Shown here: positions 30,094 through 37,463 of the stretch, piece by piece
How positions within the stretch are numbered: the stretch's first letter is position 1
Layout: each line of letters opens with the position of its first letter
Origin: Methylopila sp. M107
GTDB taxonomy: Bacteria > Pseudomonadota > Alphaproteobacteria > Rhizobiales > Methylopilaceae
Length of the DNA: 64,000 bases
Assembly: GCF_000384475.1 (NCBI RefSeq)
Contig: NZ_ARWB01000001.1
Coordinates: 209,128 to 273,127 of the forward strand
Direction: 5' to 3'
The notes under the pieces: model-generated
The model's database searches: none
Told to the model about the DNA's origin: nothing
What the model saw: the letters and a program-made list of their open reading frames with translations, nothing else
Made by a program: the position numbers and the translations under genes

Positions 30094-31266
30094 ATGACGA
30101 ACGCTGCTCCGGCCACTCGGCCGCAAAATCCCAATTTCTCTTCCGGTCCGTGCTCCAAGCGCCCCGGCTGGTCCCTCCAGTCGTTGGAAGGCGCTGCGCT
30201 CGGCCGCTCGCACCGCTCCAAGATCGGCAAGGCGAAGCTCCAGGAAGCGATCGACCTCACGCGCGAAGTGCTCGAGGTCCCGGCCACGCATCGCATTGCG
30301 ATCGTTCCGGGCTCCGACACCGGCGCGGTCGAGATGGCGATGTGGTCGCTGCTCGGCCCCCGCGGCGTCGAGGTCCTCGCCTGGGAGAGCTTCGGCTCGG
30401 TCTGGGTCACCGACGCCGTCAAGCAGCTCCAGCTCCCCAACACCAAGGCGACCGTCGCGCCGTTCGGCAAGCTGCCGGATCTTTCGGCCGTCGACTTCGA
30501 CAACGACGTCGTCTTCACCTGGAACGGCACGACCTCGGGCGTGCGCGTGCCCAACGCGGACTTCATCCCGGCCGACCGCGGCGGGTTGACGATCTGCGAC
30601 GCGACCTCCGCCGCCTTCGCGATGGCGCTCGATTTCGACAAGCTCGATGTCGTGACCTTCTCCTGGCAGAAGATCATGGGCGGCGAGGCGGCCCATGGCG
30701 TCCTCATCATGGGGCCCCGCGCCGTCGAGCGGCTGGAGAGCCACACGCCGTCATGGCCGCTGCCGAAGCTGTTCCGCATGACGAAGAACGGCAAGATCGA
30801 CGAGGGTCTGTTCAAGGGCGAGACGATCAACACGCCCTCCATGCTCGCAGTCGAGGACTATCTCGACGCGCTGAAGTGGGGCCAGTCGATCGGCGGCCTG
30901 AACGCGCTGATCGGGCGTGCGACCGCGAACGCGACCGCGCTCGGCGACTATGTCCGCGCCTCGAAGTGGCTGGACTTCCTGGCGGAAGACCCCAGCACCA
31001 GCACCAATACGGGCGTCTGCCTCAAGATCGTCGACCCGGAGGTGCTCGCGCTTCCCGACGCGGAGCAGGCCGCAATCGCGAAGTCGATCGTCGACCGGCT
31101 GGAGAAGCTCGACGTCGCCTACGACATCGGCTCCTATCGCGACGCGCCTGCGGGCCTGCGAATCTGGTGCGGCGCGACGGTCGAGACCTCCGACGTTCTG
31201 GCGCTCACCGAATGGCTCGACTGGGCCTTCCGCGAAGCGCGCGCCGGCGTCGCCCGCGCGGCCTGA
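30094..31266 (+). CDS. serC: Phosphoserine aminotransferase
   Basis: SerC converts 3-phosphohydroxypyruvate and glutamate to phosphoserine (PLP enzyme). The 390-residue product is the long alphaproteobacterial/archaeal type: [19 protein letters not shown] at the start, [19 protein letters not shown], the PLP-lysine loop [19 protein letters not shown], and [20 protein letters not shown] 30094 fits the ribosome site AAAGGA better than the ATG at 30085, which overlaps it. It is the first gene of serC-sseB-serA, with a structured leader just upstream. Confidence 0.96.
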   Translation: MTNAAPATRPQNPNFSSGPCSKRPGWSLQSLEGAALGRSHRSKIGKAKLQEAIDLTREVLEVPATHRIAIVPGSDTGAVEMAMWSLLGPRGVEVLAWESFGSVWVTDAVKQLQLPNTKATVAPFGKLPDLSAVDFDNDVVFTWNGTTSGVRVPNADFIPADRGGLTICDATSAAFAMALDFDKLDVVTFSWQKIMGGEAAHGVLIMGPRAVERLESHTPSWPLPKLFRMTKNGKIDEGLFKGETINTPSMLAVEDYLDALKWGQSIGGLNALIGRATANATALGDYVRASKWLDFLAEDPSTSTNTGVCLKIVDPEVLALPDAEQAAIAKSIVDRLEKLDVAYDIGSYRDAPAGLRIWCGATVETSDVLALTEWLDWAFREARAGVARAA

Positions 31267-31331
31267 ACCCGCGCTTGCGGCGGACGACGTCGCCGTCCGC
31301 CGCTTATCCCGAATTTCGGAGTCGAGAGCGC

Positions 31332-32063
31332 ATGTTCATTCCCGAGAACGATCTCGAACGGGCTCTGGTCCGCGCCGCGGACGACAAATCCGCGCGGGCG
31401 CCGTTCCTGAAGACGCTGCTCGACGCGGAGCTCGCCTTCGCGCTGACCGACGCTGGGCAGGAAGGCTACCGGGTGCCCGAACTCGAGGAGGGCGGCGAGG
31501 TGTTCGTGCCGATCTTCACCTCCGAGAAGCGCGTGCAGCCGGCGTTCGGCGAAGAGAAGATGTTCGTCGTCAAGCAGACCCTGCGGCAGATCCTGCAGCA
31601 GGTGGAGGGCGCGCATTTTGTGCTCAATCCCGGTTCCGACTATGGCCGGGAGCTGTTCGACGAAGACATCAAGGCGATGCTTGCGGGCGATTTCGAGAAG
31701 GCGGCGGAAAGCGACGACGAGCGGCCGGAGAACGAATATGACCTGCCGACAGCCGTCGGCCGCCCCACCCCGACGCCGACCCATCTGATCACGCCGCTCA
31801 CGCGCATGTTCGCCGCGATGCGCGAAGTAAAGTCGGCTCATATCGCGCAGGCGATCTTTCCCGATCCGGACGGCACGAAGCGCCTTGTCATCGGCGTCTC
31901 GACCGACGGCGACCTCGACTTCGTGCTCGACCGCGTGACGCAGCTCCTCGACAGGGTGGCGAAGCCTTCCGACGTGATCGACTTCGTGCCCATCCCGGGC
32001 TCGCCGCTCGATGGATACTTCGAACGGGACGTCAACCCGTTCTACAAGAAGGCCGATAGTTAG
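31332..32063 (+). CDS. SseB-like protein (enhanced serine sensitivity family)
   Basis: A 243-residue soluble protein with the SseB layout. The N-terminal domain has NDLERALVRAADDKSARAPFLKTLLDAELA and PIFTSEKRVQPAFGE, then GAHFVLNPGSDYGRELF, and the C-terminal domain reads SAHIAQAIFPDPDGTKRLVIGVS...DFVPIPGSPLDGYFERDVNPFYK. SseB was named in Escherichia coli for altered serine sensitivity and its molecular role is not settled. Here the gene sits between serC and serA in the same direction, 65 bases after serC, which gives independent context for a serine link. ATG 31332 begins the family N-terminus. The frame is open far upstream across serC but is not coding there. Confidence 0.82.
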   Translation: MFIPENDLERALVRAADDKSARAPFLKTLLDAELAFALTDAGQEGYRVPELEEGGEVFVPIFTSEKRVQPAFGEEKMFVVKQTLRQILQQVEGAHFVLNPGSDYGRELFDEDIKAMLAGDFEKAAESDDERPENEYDLPTAVGRPTPTPTHLITPLTRMFAAMREVKSAHIAQAIFPDPDGTKRLVIGVSTDGDLDFVLDRVTQLLDRVAKPSDVIDFVPIPGSPLDGYFERDVNPFYKKADS

Positions 32064-32103
32064 TCGGCGCATCTGATGCAACTGAACTGGATGGGGCCGT
32101 CGC

Positions 32104-32141
32104 GGCTTGCGGCGGTCGCAGGAGACCTGCGTCCGCAAGCC
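32104..32141 (+). promoter_or_regulatory. Structured leader hairpin before serA
   Basis: A long hairpin: GGCTTGCGG (32104-32112) pairs perfectly with CCGCAAGCC (32133-32141), and inside it CGCAGG (32117-32122) pairs with CCTGCG (32126-32131) around an AGA loop. It lies 53 bases upstream of the serA ATG and 40 bases after the sseB stop. There is no T-run, so it is not a plain terminator. It could be an attenuator-like element, a processing site or a serA leader. Confidence 0.6.
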
Positions 32142-32194
32142 AATGGCGGGCGCGCCTTCGAACCGAAACGCATTCGATCCCAAAGGAGGCCGCC

Positions 32195-33784
32195 ATGGCC
32201 GCGCCCCGCGTTCTCGTATCCGACAAGCTTTCGACCGCCGCGATCGACATCTTCAAGAGCCGCGGCGTCGAGGTCGACTTCAGGCCGGAGCTCGGCAAGG
32301 ACAAGGAGGCGCTGGCCGCCGTCATCGGCGACTATGACGGCCTTGCGATCCGCTCCGCCACCAAGGTGACGCCGAAAATCCTGGAAAAGGCGACCCGGCT
32401 GAAGGTCGTCGGACGCGCCGGCATCGGGGTCGACAACGTCGATCTTCCGGCTGCGACCGCCAAGGGCGTGATCGTAATGAACACGCCGTTCGGCAATTCG
32501 ATCACGACCGCCGAACACGCCATCGCGATGATGTTCGCGGTCGCGCGCGAGATTCCCGCCGCCGACGTCTCCACGCAGGCCGGCAAGTGGGAGAAGAACC
32601 GCTTCATGGGCGTCGAGATCACGGCGAAGACGCTCGGACTGATCGGCTGCGGCAATATCGGCTCGGTGGTGGCGGACCGCGCGATCGGGCTCAAGATGCG
32701 CGTGATCGCCTACGACCCGTTCCTGTCGGAGGAGCGCGCCGCGACGCTTGGCGTCGAGAAGGTCGAGCTCGACGAGCTGTTCGCCCGCGCGGACTTCATT
32801 TCGCTGCACACGCCGCTGATGGAGAAGACCAAGAACATCATCGACGCGGAGGCCCTGAAGAAGGTGAAGAAAGGCGTGCGCATCATCAACTGCGCGCGCG
32901 GCGGGCTGGTGGACGAGAAGGCGCTGCGCGAGGCGCTCGACGCCGGCCAGGTGGCTGGCGCGGCCTTCGACGTGTTCGTCGAGGAGCCGGCGGAAGCCAA
33001 CCCGCTGTTCGGCCACCCGGCGGTTGTGTGCACGCCGCATCTCGGCGCCGCGACCACTGAAGCGCAGGAGAACGTCGCCCTTCAGGTCGCCGAGCAGATG
33101 TCCGACTACCTGATCCGCGGCGCGATCTCGAACGCCGTCAACGCGCCTTCGATCACGGCGGAAGAAGCGCCGCGCCTGAAACCTTTCGTGGCGCTCGCGG
33201 AGCGGCTGGGATCGTTCGCGGGACAGCTCACCGACACGGCGATCACGGCGATCCGCATCGAATATGAGGGCGAGGTCGCGCAGATGAACACGCGGGCGCT
33301 GACGTCGGCCGCCGTCACCGGCCTGCTGCGGCCGCTGCTGGCGGACGTCAACATGGTGTCGGCGCCCGTGATCGCGCGCGAGCGCGGCGTCGCGATCGAG
33401 GAGGTGCGGCGCGAGGCGGCCGAAACCTTCGAGAGCGTCATTCGCCTCACCGTGACGACGGATGGCTGGACGCGCCATGTCGCGGGCACGGTGTTCGCCG
33501 ACGGCAAGCCGCGCATCACCGACATCAAGGGCATCGAGATCGAGGCGGCGTTCGCGCCGTCGATGCTCTACGTCACCAATAACGACAAGCCGGGCTATAT
33601 CGGCGCGCTCGGCGCGACGCTCGGCGCCGCGGGCTGCAACATCGCAACCTTCAATCTGGGCCGCGCCGCGGAAGGCGGCGAGGCGATCGCGCTGGTCCAG
33701 ATCGACGGCGAGATCTCCGACAAGGTGGTGGCCGAGGTCGCGGCGCTGGAGCATGTCCGGCAGGCGAGGGCGCTAAGGTTCTGA
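32195..33784 (+). CDS. serA: D-3-phosphoglycerate dehydrogenase
   Basis: SerA commits 3-phosphoglycerate to serine synthesis. The 529-residue product is the long form. The NAD-binding core has KTLGLIGCGNIGSVVADRAIG and the catalytic His-Glu region (HTPLMEKTKNIIDAE, NCARGGLVDEKAL, TPHLGAATTEAQENVA). An intervening domain follows, then a C-terminal ACT domain (VTNNDKPGYIGALGATLGAAGCNIATFNLGR) that binds serine in this family and mediates feedback inhibition. AAAGGAGG at 32182-32189, five bases from the ATG, is one of the best ribosome sites in the window. Confidence 0.97.
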   Translation: MAAPRVLVSDKLSTAAIDIFKSRGVEVDFRPELGKDKEALAAVIGDYDGLAIRSATKVTPKILEKATRLKVVGRAGIGVDNVDLPAATAKGVIVMNTPFGNSITTAEHAIAMMFAVAREIPAADVSTQAGKWEKNRFMGVEITAKTLGLIGCGNIGSVVADRAIGLKMRVIAYDPFLSEERAATLGVEKVELDELFARADFISLHTPLMEKTKNIIDAEALKKVKKGVRIINCARGGLVDEKALREALDAGQVAGAAFDVFVEEPAEANPLFGHPAVVCTPHLGAATTEAQENVALQVAEQMSDYLIRGAISNAVNAPSITAEEAPRLKPFVALAERLGSFAGQLTDTAITAIRIEYEGEVAQMNTRALTSAAVTGLLRPLLADVNMVSAPVIARERGVAIEEVRREAAETFESVIRLTVTTDGWTRHVAGTVFADGKPRITDIKGIEIEAAFAPSMLYVTNNDKPGYIGALGATLGAAGCNIATFNLGRAAEGGEAIALVQIDGEISDKVVAEVAALEHVRQARALRF

Positions 33785-33916
33785 ACCCGAGGCGCCCGAG
33801 CGTCCATCGGCGAAGCCTGCCTCGCGTCCCCTGACGCGGTGGCGAAGCCGCGGCCCCGCGCCATATGAGACGCGGGAGCCGGCTGGGAGCGTCCCGGAAA
33901 GCGTATCGGTCAAGCC

Positions 33917-34837
33917 TTGCGGGTCGCGCTCGTCGTCAACAGATCGTCCGGCTCCCTCATGGGACGGCCGGACGCGGCCGGAGAGCTCGAGCGCAAGCTG
34001 CTGGACGCCGGCCTCGACGTCGGCGCGGTGCTCGACGGCGACGCCACCGACCTGATGGCGCGCATGGCCCATGCCCGAGACCTGCCGGTCGACGCAATCG
34101 TCACGGCCGGCGGCGACGGCACGATCGCGGCCGCGGCGGAGGTCCTGACCGGGACCCGCAAGGCGCTCGCGCCGCTGCCGCTCGGCACGATGAACCTGCT
34201 CGCCAAGGACCTCGGCATTCCGATCGACCTCGATCTCGCAATCGCCGCGCTCGCGCGCTCCGAGGCGGTCGCGATCGACGTCGGGGAGGTCAACGGCCGA
34301 AAATTCCTCTGCAACTCCATGCTCGGCGTGCCGGCCCGCCTCGCCGAACGGCGGGAACGCAACCGCCTCAACATGGGATTCATCGGCTGGTGGCGGCACA
34401 GTTTCGCGTCGTTGAAGGCGATGTACCGCTATCCGCCGATGCGCGTCGGCATGGCCTATGGCGATGGAACCCCGCATGTCGAACTGCGTTCGAAAGCTAT
34501 CGTGGTTGCGAACAACGCCTATGACGAAGGCTTCGGCCAGGTCCTCACGCGCTCGCGTCTCGACGGCGGCCAGCTCACGGTCTACGCGACCCGGCGCCTC
34601 AGCCTCTGGCCGCTGATCCGGCTCTCGACCCGTATGGCGCTCGGCGCCTGGACCCACGATCCCGATCTCGAGACCCATACGGTTCGCAAGCTTGCGGTCA
34701 CCAGCAGACGGAGGCTCATCCGGGTGATGAACGACGGGGAAACCATGCTGATCCGCCCGCCGCTTCGCTACAAGATCCTGCCCAAAGCGCTGATGGTGCT
34801 GAGGCCCCGCAAGGACGCGCCGGAGGCCGGCGCGTGA
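33917..34837 (+). CDS. Diacylglycerol/lipid kinase family protein
   Basis: A 306-residue protein of the DagK/YegS fold. It has the N-terminal VALVVNRSSGSL, the ATP-binding signature TAGGDGTIAAAAEVL, LPLGTMNLLAKDLGIP, and the C-terminal beta-sandwich with SKAIVVANNAYDEGFG. The family phosphorylates diacylglycerol or related lipids at the inner membrane; substrate is not fixed by sequence. The likely start is a TTG at 33917, immediately before the conserved strand. It follows serA on the same strand, 132 bases away, with no clear functional link. Confidence 0.85.
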   Translation: MRVALVVNRSSGSLMGRPDAAGELERKLLDAGLDVGAVLDGDATDLMARMAHARDLPVDAIVTAGGDGTIAAAAEVLTGTRKALAPLPLGTMNLLAKDLGIPIDLDLAIAALARSEAVAIDVGEVNGRKFLCNSMLGVPARLAERRERNRLNMGFIGWWRHSFASLKAMYRYPPMRVGMAYGDGTPHVELRSKAIVVANNAYDEGFGQVLTRSRLDGGQLTVYATRRLSLWPLIRLSTRMALGAWTHDPDLETHTVRKLAVTSRRRLIRVMNDGETMLIRPPLRYKILPKALMVLRPRKDAPEAGA

Positions 34838-34913
34838 GGGGAGGGGTAGGCGTCCCTCAGCGTCGAGCTTCCAGTTTGCCCATGGCTGGATCACCGGCGG
34901 CAGCTCTTCTTGA

Positions 34914-35069
34914 TCCTCCTCCGTGCGCAGCACGGGGGAGGGGAACCGCGAAGCGGTGGAGGGGGCGGGGCGTAGGGCGTCTCGCTTGTCCTCTAAACTT
35001 TTCCGGAAGCGTCGCCCCCTCCACCATGGCTCACGGCATGGTCCCCCTCCCCCGCTGCGCGGAGGAGGA
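34914..35069. repeat. Large intergenic inverted repeat
   Basis: Two arms of about 55 bases (34914-34967 and 35013-35069) are imperfect reverse complements, starting TCCTCCTCCG and ending GGTGGAGGGGGCG, with smaller palindromes in each (for example CCGTGCGCAGCACGG at 34921-34935). The 331-bp gap between the lipid kinase and the metallophosphoesterase consists mostly of this element and I see no gene in it. The look is that of dispersed intergenic elements in Hyphomicrobiales genomes. Confidence 0.78.
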
Positions 35070-35168
35070 ACCGGCGCGGCGCTTGTCGGGAGGCAGTCCC
35101 CAAAAGTGGGCGGGGCGTGGACGCCACGTCTATCTCCTGTCCCGATGCGCCTCGCGGCGAAGCGCGCC

Positions 35169-36047
35169 ATGACCCGTATCGTCCACCTCTCCGACCTCCA
35201 CTTCGACCGGGTCGACCCTGTCATCGTCGAAGCGCTCAAGGCCGAGATCAACGACGATCCGCCGGACCTCGTCGCCGTGTCGGGCGACCTCACCCAGCGC
35301 GCCCATCGCGTCGAGTACAAGCGCGCGGCCGAATTCCTGCAAAGCCTGAAGGCCCCCGTGCTCGCGGTGCCGGGCAATCACGACATCAGCTACATCCACC
35401 TGCTGCAGCGCTTCGCCGACCCGTTCCGGCGATGGCGGCGCTACGTCTCGCGCGAGCTGGAGCCGACCTGGCGCGACGACACGGTCGCGGTGCTCGGCCT
35501 CAACACCGCGAGGCGCGCGGCGCTCAGCCTCGACTGGTCGAACGGGCGGTTCGGCTTGAGGCAGCTCGTGCGGTTCCGGAAACGCTGCGAGGTGCTGCCC
35601 GGCCATCTGGTGCGGATCGTCGTGGCGCATCACGCGCTGCATCCGCCAGACGCGGAGCCCGACCTCGACGTCGTGGGCCGGGCCGACGTCGCGCTCGACG
35701 TCTTCAGAGAGCTCGGCGTGGTGGCCGTGCTCGCCGGCCATCACCATCGCGGCTACGTCACCGGCCACGCGCCGCTCGCCGAGAGGACCCGCGGCCTCCT
35801 GGTGGTGCAGGCCTCGACCGCGACTTCGACAAGGCTGCGCGGCGAGCCCAACGCCTATCATCGCATCGACGTCGATCGGAACGGCCACGTCGCGATCACT
35901 GTCCGGGCGTGGGATGGCCATGGATGGCGCGAGGTCGCGGCGAGGGAGCAGGGCGAGGCGCTACGACAGGCGCTCAAGCCGCCCTTCGTTCAGCCGCAGG
36001 TGGCCGAGTTAGCGGTCCGGAACAACGCGCCGGCGGGGCTGGGGTGA
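35169..36047 (+). CDS. Metallophosphoesterase (cyclic-nucleotide phosphodiesterase-like)
   Basis: A 292-residue calcineurin-like phosphoesterase with all metal motifs in order: HLSDLHFD (about 6-13), VSGDLTQRAH (44-53), VPGNHD, VVAHHALHPP and VLAGHHHRGYV. It belongs to the Icc/CpdA-like group, which includes 3',5'-cAMP phosphodiesterases, but substrate preference is uncertain. The ATG at 35169 begins the first motif region; an in-frame ATG at 35145 would add 8 residues. The C-terminal tail (about 40 residues) has no motif I know. It is convergent with the toxin-antitoxin pair, 74 bases apart. Confidence 0.88.
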   Translation: MTRIVHLSDLHFDRVDPVIVEALKAEINDDPPDLVAVSGDLTQRAHRVEYKRAAEFLQSLKAPVLAVPGNHDISYIHLLQRFADPFRRWRRYVSRELEPTWRDDTVAVLGLNTARRAALSLDWSNGRFGLRQLVRFRKRCEVLPGHLVRIVVAHHALHPPDAEPDLDVVGRADVALDVFRELGVVAVLAGHHHRGYVTGHAPLAERTRGLLVVQASTATSTRLRGEPNAYHRIDVDRNGHVAITVRAWDGHGWREVAAREQGEALRQALKPPFVQPQVAELAVRNNAPAGLG

Positions 36048-36121
36048 CCAAGCGACATCGGATACGCTACGCTGTCCGTCGACGCGGCCTACACCACCGC
36101 GCCGTCTGCGGGAATTGAGGA

Positions 36122-36406
36122 TCAGCCATCTTCGGGCGCGCGCGCTGCGTGGCGGATGGTGACCACGTCCACGGCGTTGGCCAGTTCGTCGATACGGTAG
36201 AAAATCAGATATGGAACTCGTGACGCGGGCAATCGGCGCAAGTGGCCGCCAAGGTCGCGGCCGGCATTCGGATGCTCGCGGATGAGTTGCAGCGCGGCCT
36301 TCAACTCGTTGCGCACCTGTAGCGCGCCGCCGGGGCTGCGTTCGCGGAGGTAGCGACCGATTTCCTGAATGTCCTCACGCGCTCGCGGCGAAAGGCGCAG
36401 CTTCAT
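36122..36406 (-). CDS. ParE/RelE-type toxin
   Basis: A 94-residue basic protein of the ParE/RelE superfamily: KLRLSPRAREDIQEIGRYLRER at the start, PNAGRDLGGHLRRLPASRVPYLIFYRID in the middle, VDVVTIRHAARAPEDG at the end. The strand pattern and the R..PYLIFYR core are typical of ParE toxins that target gyrase; RelE ribonuclease activity is the alternative. The gene overlaps the end of the upstream antitoxin gene by 4 bases (ATGA), as in many toxin-antitoxin operons. Confidence 0.85.
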   Translation of the reverse strand: MKLRLSPRAREDIQEIGRYLRERSPGGALQVRNELKAALQLIREHPNAGRDLGGHLRRLPASRVPYLIFYRIDELANAVDVVTIRHAARAPEDG

Positions 36407-36627
36407 TTCTCAAAACTGCGGAAGGCCTCCGCCACCTCTTCATCAGTGGCGAATTCGCTTCGCTCGATCTGCGCCAGGCCTTCGAGGACAAAGGGCAGAT
36501 GGTCCGTCGCGATCTCGTCCAACGCGGCGCCCCGGGCGACGGCGAGGATCGCCTGCGCCATGCTGTCCTGCTCTGCGGCCGGCATCTGCCGCATCGCTTC
36601 CATGGCACGTTCGAGAAGTTCGGTCAC
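36403..36627 (-). CDS. Antitoxin partner of the ParE-type toxin
   Basis: A 74-residue acidic protein (EQDSMAQAILAVARGAALDEI...SEFATDEEVAEAFRSFEK). The start is a GTG at 36627 with AGGAGG six bases upstream (36634-36639 on the plus strand reads CCTCCT). An ATG at 36669 has no ribosome site. The C-terminal part (DEEVAEAFRSF) resembles the toxin-wrapping tail of small ParD/CopG-like antitoxins, but I see no clear ribbon-helix-helix N-terminus, so autoregulation by this protein is uncertain. Gene order antitoxin-toxin with a 4-base overlap identifies the pair. Confidence 0.75.
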   Translation of the reverse strand: MTELLERAMEAMRQMPAAEQDSMAQAILAVARGAALDEIATDHLPFVLEGLAQIERSEFATDEEVAEAFRSFEK

Positions 36628-36771
36628 GGCGCGCCTCCTGCGGTCGTGGCCGTAGTCTGCAGCACTCATCGTCGAAGAAAAAGTGCCAGCGCAGCATTGG
36701 CTGAATTTGAGGTCCGGGCGGCGGGAGCGAACGCGAAACCAGTGGCGCTCCCGCGAGCCTTCGCGCGTCGC

Positions 36772-37122
36772 TCAGATGCGAGCGACGCAGACGCTGCCGA
36801 CGCCGCCCATGCCGATGGAGCGGGCCGCGCCCTTCGACAGGTCGAGGAACCGGCCCCGGATGAAGGGTCCGCGATCGTTGATGCGAACCACGACGCTCTT
36901 GCCGGTGGATTTGTTGCTAACCCGCAGCCGCGTGCCGAAGGGCAGCGAGCGGTGCGCGGCGGTCAGGGCGAGGGGGCGCATGCGCTCGCCGTTCGCGGTC
37001 TTGGAATGAAGCGCGTACCAGGAGGCGCGGCCGCACTGGGCCGAAGCGCTCTCGACGCCGAGAGTGGAGAGAAGGCCGACGGCCAGCAAACCGGCAAGCG
37101 CCGGCGTCTTCATGAAGGTCAT
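36772..37122 (-). CDS. RlpA-like secreted protein (double-psi beta-barrel)
   Basis: A 116-residue exported protein. Signal peptide is at about residues 1-28 ([19 protein letters not shown]). The mature part is one RlpA-like barrel: [61 protein letters not shown]. RlpA proteins cleave glycan strands or bind septal peptidoglycan. The SPOR domain of full-length RlpA is absent, so septal targeting is not assured. The catalytic His of RlpA (in AAHRSLPFG) and the Asp in NDRGPF are present. Start: ATG 37122; an in-frame ATG at 37113 is also possible. Confidence 0.82.
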   Translation of the reverse strand: MTFMKTPALAGLLAVGLLSTLGVESASAQCGRASWYALHSKTANGERMRPLALTAAHRSLPFGTRLRVSNKSTGKSVVVRINDRGPFIRGRFLDLSKGAARSIGMGGVGSVCVARI

Positions 37123-37200
37123 GCGGGAAGTCCCCCGATCGTTGTCGATGGGGAACCGCTAGGGGCCGAATGTGCGCCTCAGGTGGTCGGAAAAAGGCCA

Positions 37201-37339
37201 TTGTGCGGCGCAGCAATTTTCCGGGAACCTTTTGCGACATGGTTCCGTTGCGTTTCTCCGCCTTGGATATTGAACGATTCCGACCATAGATTCAGCGCGC
37301 TAGCAGATAGCCGGTCTTGCTGCGGCGCACAATTTCCGG
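37201..37339. repeat. Pair of similar 23-bp sequences upstream of prfC
   Basis: TTGTGCGGCGCAGCAATTTT (37201-37220, continuing CCGG) and TTGCTGCGGCGCACAATTT (37317-37335, continuing CCGG) are closely related, sharing TGCGGCGCA, AATTT and CCGG; they are also imperfect inverted copies in their first 16 bases (15 of 16 match). They lie 116 bases apart in the 341-bp gap between the RlpA-like gene and prfC. That gap holds nothing else I can identify. They could be two binding sites for one regulator or remains of a duplicated element. Confidence 0.45.
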
Positions 37340-37463
37340 AGCCTTTCGGCTTACTGGTTGCGACCCTCGGTCGCTGCCTCGCAGGAGCACCTCCTTCGCG
37401 CGCGGCGGCCAGCGGTGCGCGGCGGCTTGCTGTCGCCCGCTTTTTCCAGCAAACCCTCGCGCC

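Noticed and set aside
30150-31331. Upstream open extension of the sseB frame across serC
   Set aside because: The family N-terminus begins at ATG 31332 and the upstream part is an out-of-frame shadow of serC.
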